The notes: a model not told the origin generated them from the letters alone. Shown: positions 44,020 to 53,433, counted from the stretch's first letter. The stretch: DNA of 64,000 nt from Trinickia violacea (GCF_005280735.1 NZ_CP040078.1:3224001-3288000); one strand, 5' to 3'. Program-made: numbers and translations.

Positions 44020-47000
44020 CGTCGGCGATCTTTGCCCCTCTGCCGCTCGATCCGACTATACGAATTGTCACGCCGCGCTTTTGCTGCAATCGGCCAGTCC
44101 CGTTGTAACCGCAGATGGGCTCCTCCGGTCGCATTGATAGCCTTCGAGATGCTCAGCAACACAGAACTGTCGAGCGTCGTCGACGAATGCTTACCCACGC
44201 TCCGTCGGAACGCCTGACGCTGAACCCGCATTGATACCGGTAATGCCGAACGTAACAACACGATTGCGCGATCTATGGCGAGGCTGGACCCTGATTGCCG
44301 CAACGATGGTCATGTTGACGGCAAATATCGCGCGGTCCAATTTCTTCGACCGGCTCAACCTGATGTTTTGCGATGCGTTTCACAGTTACTACGCGCCGGC
44401 GGCTGATCCGGATCTGCTCATCGTCGCAATCGACGATGAGAGCGTGAAAATTGTTGGCCGGTGGCCGTGGCGCCGGTCGCTGCAGGCCAGCTTGCTTGAC
44501 CGTATCACCGAGGATCATCCCCGTGCCATTGGCATCGACATCATCTATGGCGAGCCGGATGACATGCATCCTGGCGACGATCGCGGCTTGGAGAGCGCCA
44601 TTGCGCGCAACGGCCATGTCGTACTGGCCACAGTGCCTGGTGAGGACAGCAGCGGCTTTGCGCCAGATACGCTGAAGCCGCAGATGACTCAGTTCTCCTT
44701 TGGGATCGGCCATGTCAATGTCGAGCCTGACGTCGACGGAATCGTGCGGACGGCCACATTGTATGAAGCGTACCGCGGAAAATTGTGGCCGCATCTTGCG
44801 ATCGAGCTGCTGCGGGCGGGCGGTGTGAATGTGCTTCAGCATGTACCTCTGAAAAGCAGCAGTGGACCTCTACTGAATTTGCCACGAAATTGCCTCGAAC
44901 CCTACCGTGAGCCTCATGATGCTAGCGGTATTGATCTTCACGACTCTGTGCGCAAGCGTTGTTTCTCTGTCGCATCTGCGCATCTGTTCTTCAAGCCTGG
45001 CGCATCGGTGATCGGTTCACTGCTCGTGCTTCCGACCTGGATCTGGCTACGCCACCAAGCGGCGCTCGCCTATCTGACGCGCGAATACGACCGTATGCAG
45101 GGCGACACAGCGTTTCTCACCAGTGGAAAACCTAGGTCGATTCCGAGCGGCGACGTTGTTACCCGCCGCATCAACAGCCTGCAGGCGGCAGTCGCGCACA
45201 TGCGCGCACAGCGTCAGTTCCTTGCAGACGGACTCGAGAATCTCCCTGCGGCGACGATCGTGCTGTCGTTCGAGGGCACGGTGTTGCTGGCAAACAAACA
45301 TGCCGAGGCACTCGCGCACGCACGTGGACAGAACGACCAAGGGCCACTGATCGGCAGTCTGTCCTCTACTGCGATCAGGCGCATGACCGGCGATGAGCGT
45401 GCAGTCGCGTTCGTGACTTCGAAACTGCAGGATTCGCTGGCACGCCTGCCCGATCTACAGACCGAACCCAGCGAATTCGAAATCGCAACCGACGATGGCA
45501 GCTTCCTGATCATTCGGTGCGCCGCGTAAAGGCAAACGAAATCTTCGGCCCAACGTGGATCGTCCATTTCGAAGACGTGTCTGCAATCCGGCAAACGGCC
45601 ATACAACGCGACCAGGCCCTCAATTTCCTGTCGCACGACTTGCGCGCCCCGGTCTCGTCGATTCTCGCCCTGCTCGAAATTGAGTCCGCTCGCGTCTCGA
45701 CAACGGATCGGCGTCTCCTGTTCGTAAGCGCCCGGTGAAGGCACTGCGGAGGTTTGTCAGGCGGCAGTCGGAGCCCAGCGATGCGGCAGCAACTGGTCGA
45801 TGTCATCGGCTCGATGGGTGGGTAACCGTGTGAGAACGTCTTTCAGATAGACGTACGGATCGTGGCCGTTGAGCTGCGCCGAGCGGATCAGACTCATGAT
45901 CGCGGCGGCACGTTGGCCGGCGCGCAATGAGCCCGCGAACAACCAGTTCGACCTCCCGAGAGCCCACGGGCGGATCTGGTTTTCCAGCCAGTTGTTATCG
46001 ATGGGCACGTCCCCATCGAGCAGGTAGCGCGTCAGCGCCTCCCATCGCTTAAGGCTGTAGTCGAGCGCTTTGGCGATCGCCGATCCCTCGGAAACGAGCT
46101 TGCGCTGGCCGACCATCCAGGCGTGCAGTGCGTCGGCAACGGTTTGGCTCGCTGCTGACGAACGACACCTCTTTGATCGTTCTTCAGGTCAGCGACGTCG
46201 CGCTCGACATCGTAGAGCGCGACGAAGTATTTCAAAGCCTGTTCCGCGACCTGGCTCTTGTGGTTGGCGTGCAACTCGAAGAACTTTCTTCTGGCATGAG
46301 CAGCACAGCCGATTTCAGTCATGCCCAGCTCGAATCCGGCTTTATAGGCGTTGTAGTCGTCGCACACCAGCTTGCCGCGCCATTTGTCCAGGAACGCACG
46401 GGCATGTTCGCCGGCACGGCTATCTGCGAAGTCATACACCACAGCTTTCACATCGGCAAACTGCGTGGTGCTGTACGCCCACAGGTAAGCTCGGTGTGTC
46501 TTCCCCTTGCCGGGCGCCAGCATCTGCACCGGTGTCTCGTCGGCATGCACCACCTCGTGGCGCAGGAGTTCCTGGCGAAGCGCATCGACCAGAGGTTGCA
46601 GCCGCACCCGCATACGCCCACCCAGGCGCCCAGCGTCGATTGCGGGATGGCCAGGCCCGCGCGCCCGAAGATGCGTTCTTGCCGGTACAAGGGCAGATGA
46701 TCGCCGTACTTGGCAACCAGCACCTGCGCGAGTAGCCCGGTGGTCGGGATACCCTTGTCGATCACGTGAGGCGGAACCGGTGCCTGGATGAGTGTTTCGC
46801 ACGCCTTGCAAGCCCACTTACCGCGGATGTGCCGCTCGACCGTGAACACGCCCGGCGTATAGTCCAGCTTCTCGCTGATGTCCTCGCCCACACGCACGCG
46901 CTGGCAACCGCAGGCGCAGCAGCTCAGGTCCGTCGGTTCGTGATGGAAGTCGGTGCGCGGCAATTGCGGTGGCAACGGCGCACGCTTGGGCTTCTGGCCT

Positions 47001-47189
47001 TGTCCGCCCGGCGAGGTGTCCGGCTGCAGTTGCTCGAGTTCGGTTTCGAGTGCGGCCAGATCCGCGTCGAGCGCTTCGTCGAGCAGGCTCATCTGTTCGG
47101 TATCGAACTGCTCGCTGCGTTTGCCGAACTGCAGGCGCTTGAGTACGGACAGTTCGTGCGTGAGCTGGTCGATGCGCGTCTGGCGATAG

Positions 47190-48544
47190 GGAGGTATCCG
47201 GATTTCTGTGTGTGAGGCGGGTTAAGACTCAGATTCCGATATTGAATCGCTCGGGGTAAAGCAGCGCGAACTGTGTCATCGCGCTTTTCCAATCGTGCCG
47301 AGAGCCGCTCCATTTGGCAACGACGTTGCGCAGCGCTAGCCAGATCAGCTTGAGCGCGGCCTCGTCCGATGGGAAGTGGCCGCGCGCCTTGATGATCTTG
47401 CGCAATTGCATGTGCAGCGACTCGATCGCATTTGTCGTATAGACGATTTTTCTAATCTCGGGCGCGAACGCGAAGAACGGAATCACCTGTTCCCAGGCCC
47501 GCCGCCAGAGCGCTGCGATCGGCGGGTATTTGGCGCCCCACGGGCCGGCGTCGAACGCGTCCAGGGCCGCGGCAGCCGCCTCGGCCGTTGGCGCCCGGTA
47601 GACCTCCTTGAGCGCTGCCGCAGCCGCTTTGCGATCCTTCCAACTCACGAAGTCCAGCGAGTTGCGAATCAGATGGACGATACAGGTCTGGACCGTCGTT
47701 TCCGGAAACACCGTGTTGATCGCTTCCGGAAAGCCCTTCAGGCCATCGACCACGGCAATCAGAATGTCCTGCACACCGCGCAGTTTCAGGTCGTTGACCA
47801 CTCGTAGCCAGAACTTGGCGCCCTCGGTCTGCTCGATCCATAGGCCCAGCACGTCGCGTGTGCCGTCGCGGCGCACGCCCAGCGCCAGATAGATCGCCTT
47901 GTTGCGTACCACGCCTTCGTCACGGATCTTCACGCGCAGGGCATCGAAGAACACCACCGGATACATGGCCTCCAGCGGCCGCTGCTGCCAGTCGCGCACT
48001 TCGTTGAGCACCGCGTCGGTCACCGTGCTGATAAAGTCCGGCGACACCTCGATGCCGTACATCTCCAACAGGAAACCCTGAATCTCTCGCACGCTCATGC
48101 CGCGTGCGTACATCGCGATGATCTTGTCGTCGAAACCGGTGAAGCGCCGCTCGCCCTTGGCGATCAGCACCGGGTCGAACGTGCCTTCGCGATCGCGCGG
48201 AATCTCGACGTCGAACGTGTCGTCGTCGGTCGTGATGCGCTTGCGGCTGGTGCCGTTGCGGTGGTTCGTGCCGCCTTCCGGCTTGGCTTGGCCCTTCTCG
48301 TAGCCTAGGTGGTGCGTCAGCTCACCGCCTAGCGCGCGTTCGAAGATCGCCTTCTTGAGCGCAGCCAGTTGCTCGTTAATGGTCGCCCGGTCCAGTGTCC
48401 CGGGCACCAGTTGTTTGATCAGCTCCGGGTCCAGGTTCAACCCCTTGCCCGGTTCCACCGTCGTTTCTTCTTTTCGTTTGCGTGGCATAAAGCGGCTCCT
48501 TTGCCGTCAGTTTATGCCTCACACACAGGAAATCGGATAGGCTC
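47190..48544 (-). mobile_element. IS256-family element nested in IS66-C
   Basis: 1,355 bp. The inverted repeats share TATCCGGATTTCTGTGTGTG (left) and TATCCGATTTCCTGTGTGTG (right, reversed). The 8-bp duplication GGCGATAG is perfect (47182-47189 and 48545-48552). It carries one intact transposase and looks capable of moving. Confidence 0.93.
47229..48488 (-). CDS. IS256-family transposase (Mutator-like DDE)
   Basis: 419 residues, normal length. DDE residues are visible in YPVVFFDALRVKIRDEG (first Asp), ILIAVVDGLKGFPEAI (second Asp) and YTTNAIESLHMQLRKIIKAR (Glu). The C/D-2H region CIVHLIRNSLDFVSWKDRK is present, as is the N-terminal FERALGGELTHHLGYEKGQ. The start ATG (48488) is followed by basic residues, and AAAGGAG lies upstream. 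It catalyses copy-out transposition with 8-9 bp duplications. Intact. Confidence 0.96.
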   Translation of the reverse strand: MPRKRKEETTVEPGKGLNLDPELIKQLVPGTLDRATINEQLAALKKAIFERALGGELTHHLGYEKGQAKPEGGTNHRNGTSRKRITTDDDTFDVEIPRDREGTFDPVLIAKGERRFTGFDDKIIAMYARGMSVREIQGFLLEMYGIEVSPDFISTVTDAVLNEVRDWQQRPLEAMYPVVFFDALRVKIRDEGVVRNKAIYLALGVRRDGTRDVLGLWIEQTEGAKFWLRVVNDLKLRGVQDILIAVVDGLKGFPEAINTVFPETTVQTCIVHLIRNSLDFVSWKDRKAAAAALKEVYRAPTAEAAAAALDAFDAGPWGAKYPPIAALWRRAWEQVIPFFAFAPEIRKIVYTTNAIESLHMQLRKIIKARGHFPSDEAALKLIWLALRNVVAKWSGSRHDWKSAMTQFALLYPERFNIGI

Positions 48545-48718
48545 GGCGATAGTGCAGCTCTCGCTCCGTCTCGCCGATCTGGGTCATCAACTGAGCGGCC
48601 AGTGCGCGCAGTTGCTCCGGGCTGAGGGCGTCGAGGTCCGCGGGCAGGTTCATGCGCTCCAGTCTGCCAGAGCCGGTATCGCCACGGAAGCAAAACGGTT
48701 TACGGCGCCGGCGACCCT

Positions 48719-49063
48719 TTACACCACGCAGATCGCGTGATCGTGCGTCAGCGTCTGCCACGGCAGTCCCGTCACGAGCGCTCTTAACTGCTGGGGATTC
48801 AACGCGACGGCGATTGCCTCGTGGCCGTTCGTCCATACGAACCGGCCCTTGTTCAGGCGACGCGCGGCCAGCCAGATTCCAAACCCGTCGTAGACGAGCA
48901 CCTTCATGCGCGTCGAATGCTTGTTGGCGAACAGATAGGCATGGTGAGGGCGCGCTGCGCCGAACACCTTCACCACACGCGCCAGAATCGTATCGGTACC
49001 TGCACGCATATCCAGCGGTTCGGTCGCTAGCCAGATCGCGTCGATGCGGATCACCGCAGCCAT
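48719..49063 (-). CDS. tnpB: IS66 TnpB, element C
   Basis: 114 residues, the same translation as the copy at 5724-6068 (MAAVIRIDAIWLATEPLDMR, YLFANKHSTRMKVLVYDGFG, RLNKGRFVWTNGHE). It overlaps tnpA by 13 bases. Intact, though the element lacks a functional TnpC. Confidence 0.88.
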   Translation of the reverse strand: MAAVIRIDAIWLATEPLDMRAGTDTILARVVKVFGAARPHHAYLFANKHSTRMKVLVYDGFGIWLAARRLNKGRFVWTNGHEAIAVALNPQQLRALVTGLPWQTLTHDHAICVV

Positions 49064-49446
49064 CCTTGCAACCACACCGCACAGTCGCTCGCCGCCGACA
49101 ACGGCCAGCGTACTGTCACCGTCGCTGCTCCTCGACGTACCTCGATCTGGATCTCTGTCGCGTTAGATGCAGCCCCGGGCGCTTCCAGCTGCAACGGCAC
49201 AAACTCTGCCGATGGCACGCTCATCGACTTGCGGGCAACCTCGGCCGCATCCAGCTCTTCCTGCGCAGCCACCCAGCTTCGCAGCATGTTGGCATTCAAG
49301 CGATAGTGCAATGCCACCGCCGCGATCGACACGTTAGGCTGCATCGCCGCCCGGATGACCTGTGCCTTGAACTCCTTGCTATGCCGCCGACGTCGCGTTG
49401 GTTGCACAACCTCCTGCGTCACCTCGGTTTCATCCATCGTGTACAT
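49051..49446 (-). CDS. tnpA: IS66 TnpA, element C
   Basis: 131 residues with the same translation as element B's TnpA (5341-5736), including the HTH HYRLNANMLRSWVAAQEELD. Intact. Confidence 0.87.
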   Translation of the reverse strand: MYTMDETEVTQEVVQPTRRRRHSKEFKAQVIRAAMQPNVSIAAVALHYRLNANMLRSWVAAQEELDAAEVARKSMSVPSAEFVPLQLEAPGAASNATEIQIEVRRGAATVTVRWPLSAASDCAVWLQGWLR

Positions 49447-50131
49447 CTGTCCATTAAAAATTTAGATGGACACGATCCTCGCCTTCGCGCCTTACGCAAT
49501 CAAGATGACTTCCCCGGGCGCTTACTCCTGTTCGAGCAAATACGCCGCTACGCCGAGCGGGCAATGTTGCTCGCCGACGACTTCCTGCTCATAGCGAGAA
49601 CGCAGAATCAACCGATCGTCTATCGGCTGGTCGCGCTACCCATGGTACGGCTCGACACCATTGAGGATGCCTGGGTGCTCTCGCGAAAGCGCGACCAGAA
49701 ATTCGATCTGGATTTCCCCGAAGAAGCATGGGTAATCGGCAACACCACACTGCTCAAGCGCGCAGCAATGAATCTTGTCACCAACGCGATCAAGTACTCG
49801 ACGCCAGGTGACACAATCAAGGTCGCGCTCACCGACGCGGGACATTCCTGGACTGTATCGGTCATAGATCACGGCCGCGGCATCGGAGCCGACGACCAGA
49901 GGCGCCTGTTCGCCGAATTTGTCCAGTTGGCCGCTGATCCGCGAATCGAAAGGGGCGCCGGCCTCGGCCTCGCTTTCGTCAAGACCGCTATTCAGAAACA
50001 TGGCGGCACGGTGTTCGTCGACAGCGAAATCGGTCGAGGCTCCACATTTGGATTCACGCTTCCGAAAGCCGATCCGGACGGAACACCACCTGTCGACTGA
50101 ACGGACGACAGTCGCACCCAACGCCCATCCG

Positions 50132-50146
50132 TGACAAATGTTGACA
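50132..50146 (+). promoter_or_regulatory. TGAC-N4-GTTGACA shared upstream motif at the EAL gene
   Basis: TGACAAATGTTGACA, 32 nt before the ATG at 50178 and 65 nt before the GTG at 50211. If it marks the -35 region, transcription would start near 50175, which would favour the later start. Confidence 0.45.
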
Positions 50147-50177
50147 GCGCGATTTGCCCGACGTGGCACGCTGTTGG

Positions 50178-51395
50178 ATGGATTTTCACACTGTTTTCGC
50201 GAGACATTTCGTGACCACCGCCACGCCACCTGAGTTGACTCTGCTAACAGTCGGTCCACGAGACAGAACGTCTCGATTTAAAAGCATTGCACAGTCCCTG
50301 GGATGCCGCGTGGAATGCGTCGGTTCCGCGCAGGAACTACGCCAGACGCTGGGGCGCCAACGCGTTGACGCAGTTGTGCTCGACCCGGATCTCGAGCAGG
50401 GGCTCTGCTTCGAGTGCTTGATAGAACTCGGCGTGCAACAAACACTCGGCTCGATCTGGTTTGTTGTTGAACCGGGTTCAGCACTTATCAAATCTGCGGT
50501 CACTGTCGCGCAATCATACGATCTATTTGTTGGGGCCACGCTCGACGCCCCAGTCAACGCTGAGGCAGTCTCCCGTGCAGTCGCGGAACTGCCAGCCAAT
50601 GCCAGACGAGCGTCGTCGCCCGCGACCACGTCAGCCGAAACCCTCGGCTACGCGCTAATTCGGGACGCAGTGGATGCAGGCCGGATCGTGCCGTACTGCC
50701 AGCCCATTGTAGACGTGCATACCGGCGCGCTCGTCAGCCTCGAAATGCTCGCGCGCTGGCGTCGCGGCGCCGGATATATCGACCCCGCCCGCTTCATCCC
50801 GGCGATCACGCGCATGAATCTCGACGACCGTCTGATGCACAGCATGCTCAGTACTGCACTCGCCGGAGTTGTACGCAGTTACATTGCGAGCGGGGTCAAG
50901 CTGTCGGTGAACGTCTCCGCGCGCGCCCTATTCGCGCCGGAATTGCCGGACCGGTTGATTTATGAGATCGGCGACTGCCCGCCTGCGTCGATCGTTATCG
51001 AAATCACTGAAACTGACGTAGTATCCGACGCTGAGTTCGGACTCTTCGTCGCGCGAGTGTCAATGCTTCGTTCGCTGGGTTTTTGCGTATCGGTCGACGA
51101 CTTTGGACAAGGGCATGCATCACTCAAGCGCCTGGCATGCCTGCCCGTAACGGAACTGAAGATTGACCAGGCGCTGACTCGTCAGGCTCGCGATCACGAT
51201 GACGCGAGGCAAATCATTCACATCTGCGCCGATCTCGCGCGGCGCATGAAACTTCATTGTGTTCTTGAAGGTGTAGAAACACCTGACGACATGGCCCTTG
51301 CCCGCACCGCCGGAGTCGATGCAGTACAGGGATACTTGGTTGGACGCCCTCAGCCGCTGGCTGAGCTTCAATCACTGCTGACACGGGCGGAGTGA
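50178..51395 (+). CDS. EAL-domain protein (probable c-di-GMP phosphodiesterase) with degenerate receiver
   Basis: 405 residues from the ATG at 50178; the GTG at 50211 (VTTATPPELTLLTVGPRDR) is a good alternative. The N-terminal 120 residues look like a receiver fold without a normal phosphorylation site (VDAVVLDPDLEQG). The EAL domain starts near residue 165: CQPIVDVHTGALVSLEMLAR carries EML for EAL. NVSARAL supplies the Asn, IEITETD the ELTE glutamate, VDDFGQGHASLKRLA the DDFG loop, and ELKIDQAL the KID lysine. LEGVET and QGYLVGRPQP follow. Metal and catalytic residues appear kept, so activity is plausible. It follows the dead kinase and shares the TGAC-N4-GTTGACA site, so it may be an output of the OmpR-type regulator. 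Confidence 0.88.
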   Translation: MDFHTVFARHFVTTATPPELTLLTVGPRDRTSRFKSIAQSLGCRVECVGSAQELRQTLGRQRVDAVVLDPDLEQGLCFECLIELGVQQTLGSIWFVVEPGSALIKSAVTVAQSYDLFVGATLDAPVNAEAVSRAVAELPANARRASSPATTSAETLGYALIRDAVDAGRIVPYCQPIVDVHTGALVSLEMLARWRRGAGYIDPARFIPAITRMNLDDRLMHSMLSTALAGVVRSYIASGVKLSVNVSARALFAPELPDRLIYEIGDCPPASIVIEITETDVVSDAEFGLFVARVSMLRSLGFCVSVDDFGQGHASLKRLACLPVTELKIDQALTRQARDHDDARQIIHICADLARRMKLHCVLEGVETPDDMALARTAGVDAVQGYLVGRPQPLAELQSLLTRAE

Positions 51396-51429
51396 CGCGC
51401 CCGGCGATCTTTCTTTCTACGAGCCTTGG

Positions 51430-51792
51430 TCAAATCCGCGAGTTGGCCTTAGCGGGCTGGTATTTCCGGCAAACGGAGCCATCCGCGCGACTGACGAATA
51501 CGGGCCACGCCCCACGAAGCGTCTCTGCCTGTAGATGGGTAAGGTCGACACGGCAAGCGCGATAGTAAAAATACCAACCTCCTGGTACTTCGACGGTTCT
51601 GTCCGGGTCGATCCGCAGCGGGCCCACCTCCAGCACGAGCAGAAACGTGTTGACATAGGTTTCCGCGATGTATGATGCCGCTGCGCGCGTTACCATCTGA
51701 TTAGACGGCGCCCTGGAACCGATAGTCAAATCTTCGCCGTTATCCGACCGGGCCTCGGCCGCGTCAAGCCGCATTGCGTTTCGTTTGCTCAA
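51430..51792 (-). CDS. Small hypothetical protein, Imm35/YrhB-like
   Basis: 120 residues from a TTG at 51792 preceded by GGGGAG; an ATG at 51774 is possible. The order helix (VTRAAASYIAETYVNTFLLV), strand (GGWYFYYRACRVD) and end (AWPVFVSRADGSVCRKY) recalls the YrhB/immunity-protein-35 fold, with W-x-F-x-Y then P-x-x-V-x-R-x-D-G-S. If so it could be an orphan immunity protein; no toxin neighbour is seen. Low certainty. Confidence 0.45.
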   Translation of the reverse strand: MSKRNAMRLDAAEARSDNGEDLTIGSRAPSNQMVTRAAASYIAETYVNTFLLVLEVGPLRIDPDRTVEVPGGWYFYYRACRVDLTHLQAETLRGAWPVFVSRADGSVCRKYQPAKANSRI

Positions 51793-52176
51793 TTCCTCTC
51801 CCCATGACCAGAGGCATATCGCAAGCCCTGGTCAATATTCGGATGTCAATTCGACACGCCCTCAGTTATACGGCTACTGTGGAAATGCCATGTGAATCTT
51901 TGTCACGAAACATGGCAAAACCGAAGCGCGTACCGTCAACCGCGTTGCGGGCGTGCAGTACAACATTGAGCAGTCGAGGATGAACGAAACTGCGATCTTC
52001 AGACGATTGCGGGAATTATCACATCAATGTTTGCGCAGCATGAAACATCACAAACATTGACAATTTCACCCGCACCAGCAGATATAACTTGGAGTAGGTA
52101 CAGAGGACCGGTGTTGTGCTGAGTCCTTTGGCCTTCTCCTTTTCCGCTTCGTCCATATGTCGCGCAATTGAACTCC
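51793..52176. other. Intergenic stretch with a shared regulatory motif
   Basis: No supported gene. TCACAAACATTGACA at 52048-52062 is a copy of the shared motif; TATAAC follows about 20 nt downstream (52082-52087) as a possible -10 element for the small gene at 52177. Confidence 0.4.
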
Positions 52177-52395
52177 ATGAAAACCTCTGCCGTCACCCCC
52201 ATTGGCCGGACCGCACACGCACTCGCAAACGCGGAAGAACATTCTGTTATTCTTCAAATCTTGTCCTCGTCCTGCAACTACGCGCCCCACAGTCGAGACA
52301 CGCGATCAATTGGTGTAGCGTTAACGACGGATGACACGCATCAGCTGATATCGGAACTCAATCGTGCGTTGCTACAACTGGAAAGCGTAACTTAG
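52177..52395 (+). CDS. Small hypothetical protein
   Basis: 72 residues from the ATG at 52177 (MKTSAVTPIGRTAHALANAE). The C-terminus is helical and acidic (TTDDTHQLISELNRALLQLE). No clear ribosome-binding site. A shared TGAC-N4-GTTGACA-type site and a possible -10 lie upstream, which raises the chance that it is real. No family is recognised. Confidence 0.4.
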   Translation: MKTSAVTPIGRTAHALANAEEHSVILQILSSSCNYAPHSRDTRSIGVALTTDDTHQLISELNRALLQLESVT

Positions 52396-52414
52396 GGATG
52401 ACAAGACTTTCGAT

Positions 52415-52468
52415 GGCGTTGTCGGGTAGTTGGACGCGGTTACCCGCGCCCAACTACCCGACAACGCC
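52415..52468. repeat. Near-perfect 54-bp palindrome
   Basis: GGCGTTGTCGGGTAGTTGG (52415-52433) is exactly complementary to 52450-52468. The centre adds a 5-bp stem CGCGG/CCGCG with a TTAC loop. It starts 19 bp after the stop of the small gene. It could terminate transcription, but there is no T tract; it may instead be a REP-like or IS-derived hairpin. Confidence 0.75.
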
Positions 52469-52662
52469 GGGGCAAATGCTGGGGTGCCACAGGCATATGG
52501 TGTGCAGGTTCACCTGTACCGCAACGGTGAAGACATCTGACTACCAATCCTGAAAGCCAAACTGCCGGACGGCGGACGAGTGGCCGCCCGTACTTCTGCG
52601 GTCCGCTTGGCCGCAGCGCCTCCGCTGACACCAGTTTGCGTCGGAGGCCACGATCCAATGTG

Positions 52663-52677
52663 TGACCATCGTTGACA
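52663..52677 (+). promoter_or_regulatory. TGAC-N4-GTTGACA shared upstream motif at the small secreted gene
   Basis: TGACCATCGTTGACA, 145 nt before the ATG at 52822. TTATGCTT about 25 nt downstream may be a -10 element. Confidence 0.4.
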
Positions 52678-52821
52678 GTTTGCGCACCGCACCGCGCCGC
52701 GCTTATGCTTGTGCGGCCGAACACATTGCGCCCTTGGGCTATACCGGTCCCGGTGATACCGGGAATGTCCGCGGTAGCCACGCGCTACCTGCGTCTCTTT
52801 GATCCTGTCTCCGAATACGAC

Positions 52822-53073
52822 ATGAAGCGTCTTCTGCCGATATCGCTAGCTACGGGCATTGGCCCCGGTTTCGCCGGTGCAGCATACGCACTCAACCTCG
52901 ACGTCAACGTTGGCACCCCGGCCCCAGTGGTTGTTGCGCCCGCGGTAATTGGGTGGCATGGCGACTGGTACTGGGATGGTCACCGGTACTGGGCGCGTCG
53001 GGACTGGGAGGAACATAACCGCCATCCTGGCGAGCATTGCCCACCGGGGCATGCCAAGAAGGGCGAGTGCTGA
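52822..53073 (+). CDS. Small exported Trp/Tyr/His-rich protein
   Basis: 83 residues from the ATG at 52822 (MKRLLPISLATGIGPGFAGA then AYALN), a signal peptide with probable cleavage after AYA. The mature part is a Pro/Val segment (GTPAPVVVAPAVIG) followed by WHGDWYWDGHRYWARRDWEE and a Cys/His-rich tail (HCPPGHAKKGEC). Burkholderia genomes carry many small YX-rich periplasmic proteins of this type with unknown function. The frame is open upstream to 52672, but the signal peptide fixes the start. Intact. Confidence 0.65.
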   Translation: MKRLLPISLATGIGPGFAGAAYALNLDVNVGTPAPVVVAPAVIGWHGDWYWDGHRYWARRDWEEHNRHPGEHCPPGHAKKGEC

Positions 53074-53109
53074 GCTGCTAGCGGCTAGCCTTTCATAGGG
53101 GAGCGGTTC

Positions 53110-53433
53110 GTGAAAAAGATCTATCCATATCGGGGCTTCGAGGTCTCGGTGGAGCTCGAACCCTTGTTTGAACCTTCCCGCAGCGTTACCTTGCGTGCGC
53201 CGACGGGCTTTTTCGCCGTGGTCCGGCTCTTCCGGGCGGGCGCGACGCTGGCCATGGTTGCGTCCCTGCGCTTGCCGGCGGCCGGATCGGGGCCGTTTCA
53301 TACCGAGGCCGACGCATTGATGGCGGCGTTCAGTGCCGGGCAGCGGCTCATCGACGGCACCATGACGGATGTTCGCGGACGTGGGAGTTGGTTGAATGCG
53401 TATTTCGGGGAAGCTGAACGCCCGTTTCGGTGA
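53110..53433 (+). CDS. Small conserved-type hypothetical protein
   Basis: 107 residues from a GTG at 53110 (VKKIYPYRGFEVSVELEPLF) with GGGGAG upstream. The sequence alternates strands and loops (GFFAVVRLFRAGATLAMVAS) and ends with a helix (TEADALMAAFSAGQRLIDG). Proteins opening M-K-x-x-Y-P-Y-R-G-(F/Y)-E are common small cytoplasmic proteins in Burkholderia; the role is unknown. It starts 37 bases after the secreted gene and may be cotranscribed. Confidence 0.6.
   Translation: MKKIYPYRGFEVSVELEPLFEPSRSVTLRAPTGFFAVVRLFRAGATLAMVASLRLPAAGSGPFHTEADALMAAFSAGQRLIDGTMTDVRGRGSWLNAYFGEAERPFR

Larger units (their letters stand above)
45757..48653 (-). pseudogene. tnpC: IS66 TnpC transposase, element C, broken three ways
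   Basis: The start is the ATG at 48653 (MNLPADLDALSPEQLRALAA). The gene is interrupted after RELHYR by the IS256 at 47190-48544. The rest carries two single-base deletions relative to element B: CGGGGTG to CGGGTG near 46610 (after GVCG) and AAACCCG to AAACCG near 46140 (after QQRAKP). It does keep the AGCGAGAAGCTGG stretch that element B has lost, so the two copies have independent lesions. The DDE and DNNWLENQIRPWALGR segments remain. Confidence 0.9.
45724..49525 (-). mobile_element. IS66-family element C, containing an IS256-family insertion
   Basis: Ends GTAAGCGCCCGGTGAAGG and (reverse) GTAAGCGCCCGGGGAAG, with a perfect 8-bp duplication TCCTGTTC (45716-45723 and 49526-49533). Without the IS256 and its duplicate it is 2,439 bp, the same IS species as element B. 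It is inserted into the histidine kinase gene. Confidence 0.95.
44243..50100 (+). pseudogene. CHASE2-domain sensor histidine kinase, destroyed by IS66-C and indels
   Basis: From the ATG at 44243: a first transmembrane helix (TLIAATMVMLTANIA) and a CHASE2 extracytoplasmic domain (DPDLLIVAIDDESVKIVGRW, RAIGIDIIYGEPDD, GHVNVEPDVDGIVRTA). The CHASE2 end and the other two helices are largely deleted near 44880-45000, where LAVLIFTTLCASVVSL survives only in another frame. A PAS-like segment follows (LPAATIVLSFEGTVLLANKH). A further frameshift near 45516 separates it from the HisKA box LNFLSHDLRAPVSSILALLE. IS66-C splits the gene at 45724. After it the HATPase domain continues (49534-50100): NLVTNAIKYSTPGDTI, DHGRGIGADD, GAGLGLAFVKTAIQKHGG. 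Partner of the regulator at 43297. Confidence 0.9.

Noticed and set aside
48652..50100. Single 482-residue plus-strand frame across IS66-C and the kinase end
   Set aside because: The first two thirds are antisense to IS66 tnpA/tnpB; only the part after 49534 is the HATPase domain of the interrupted kinase.
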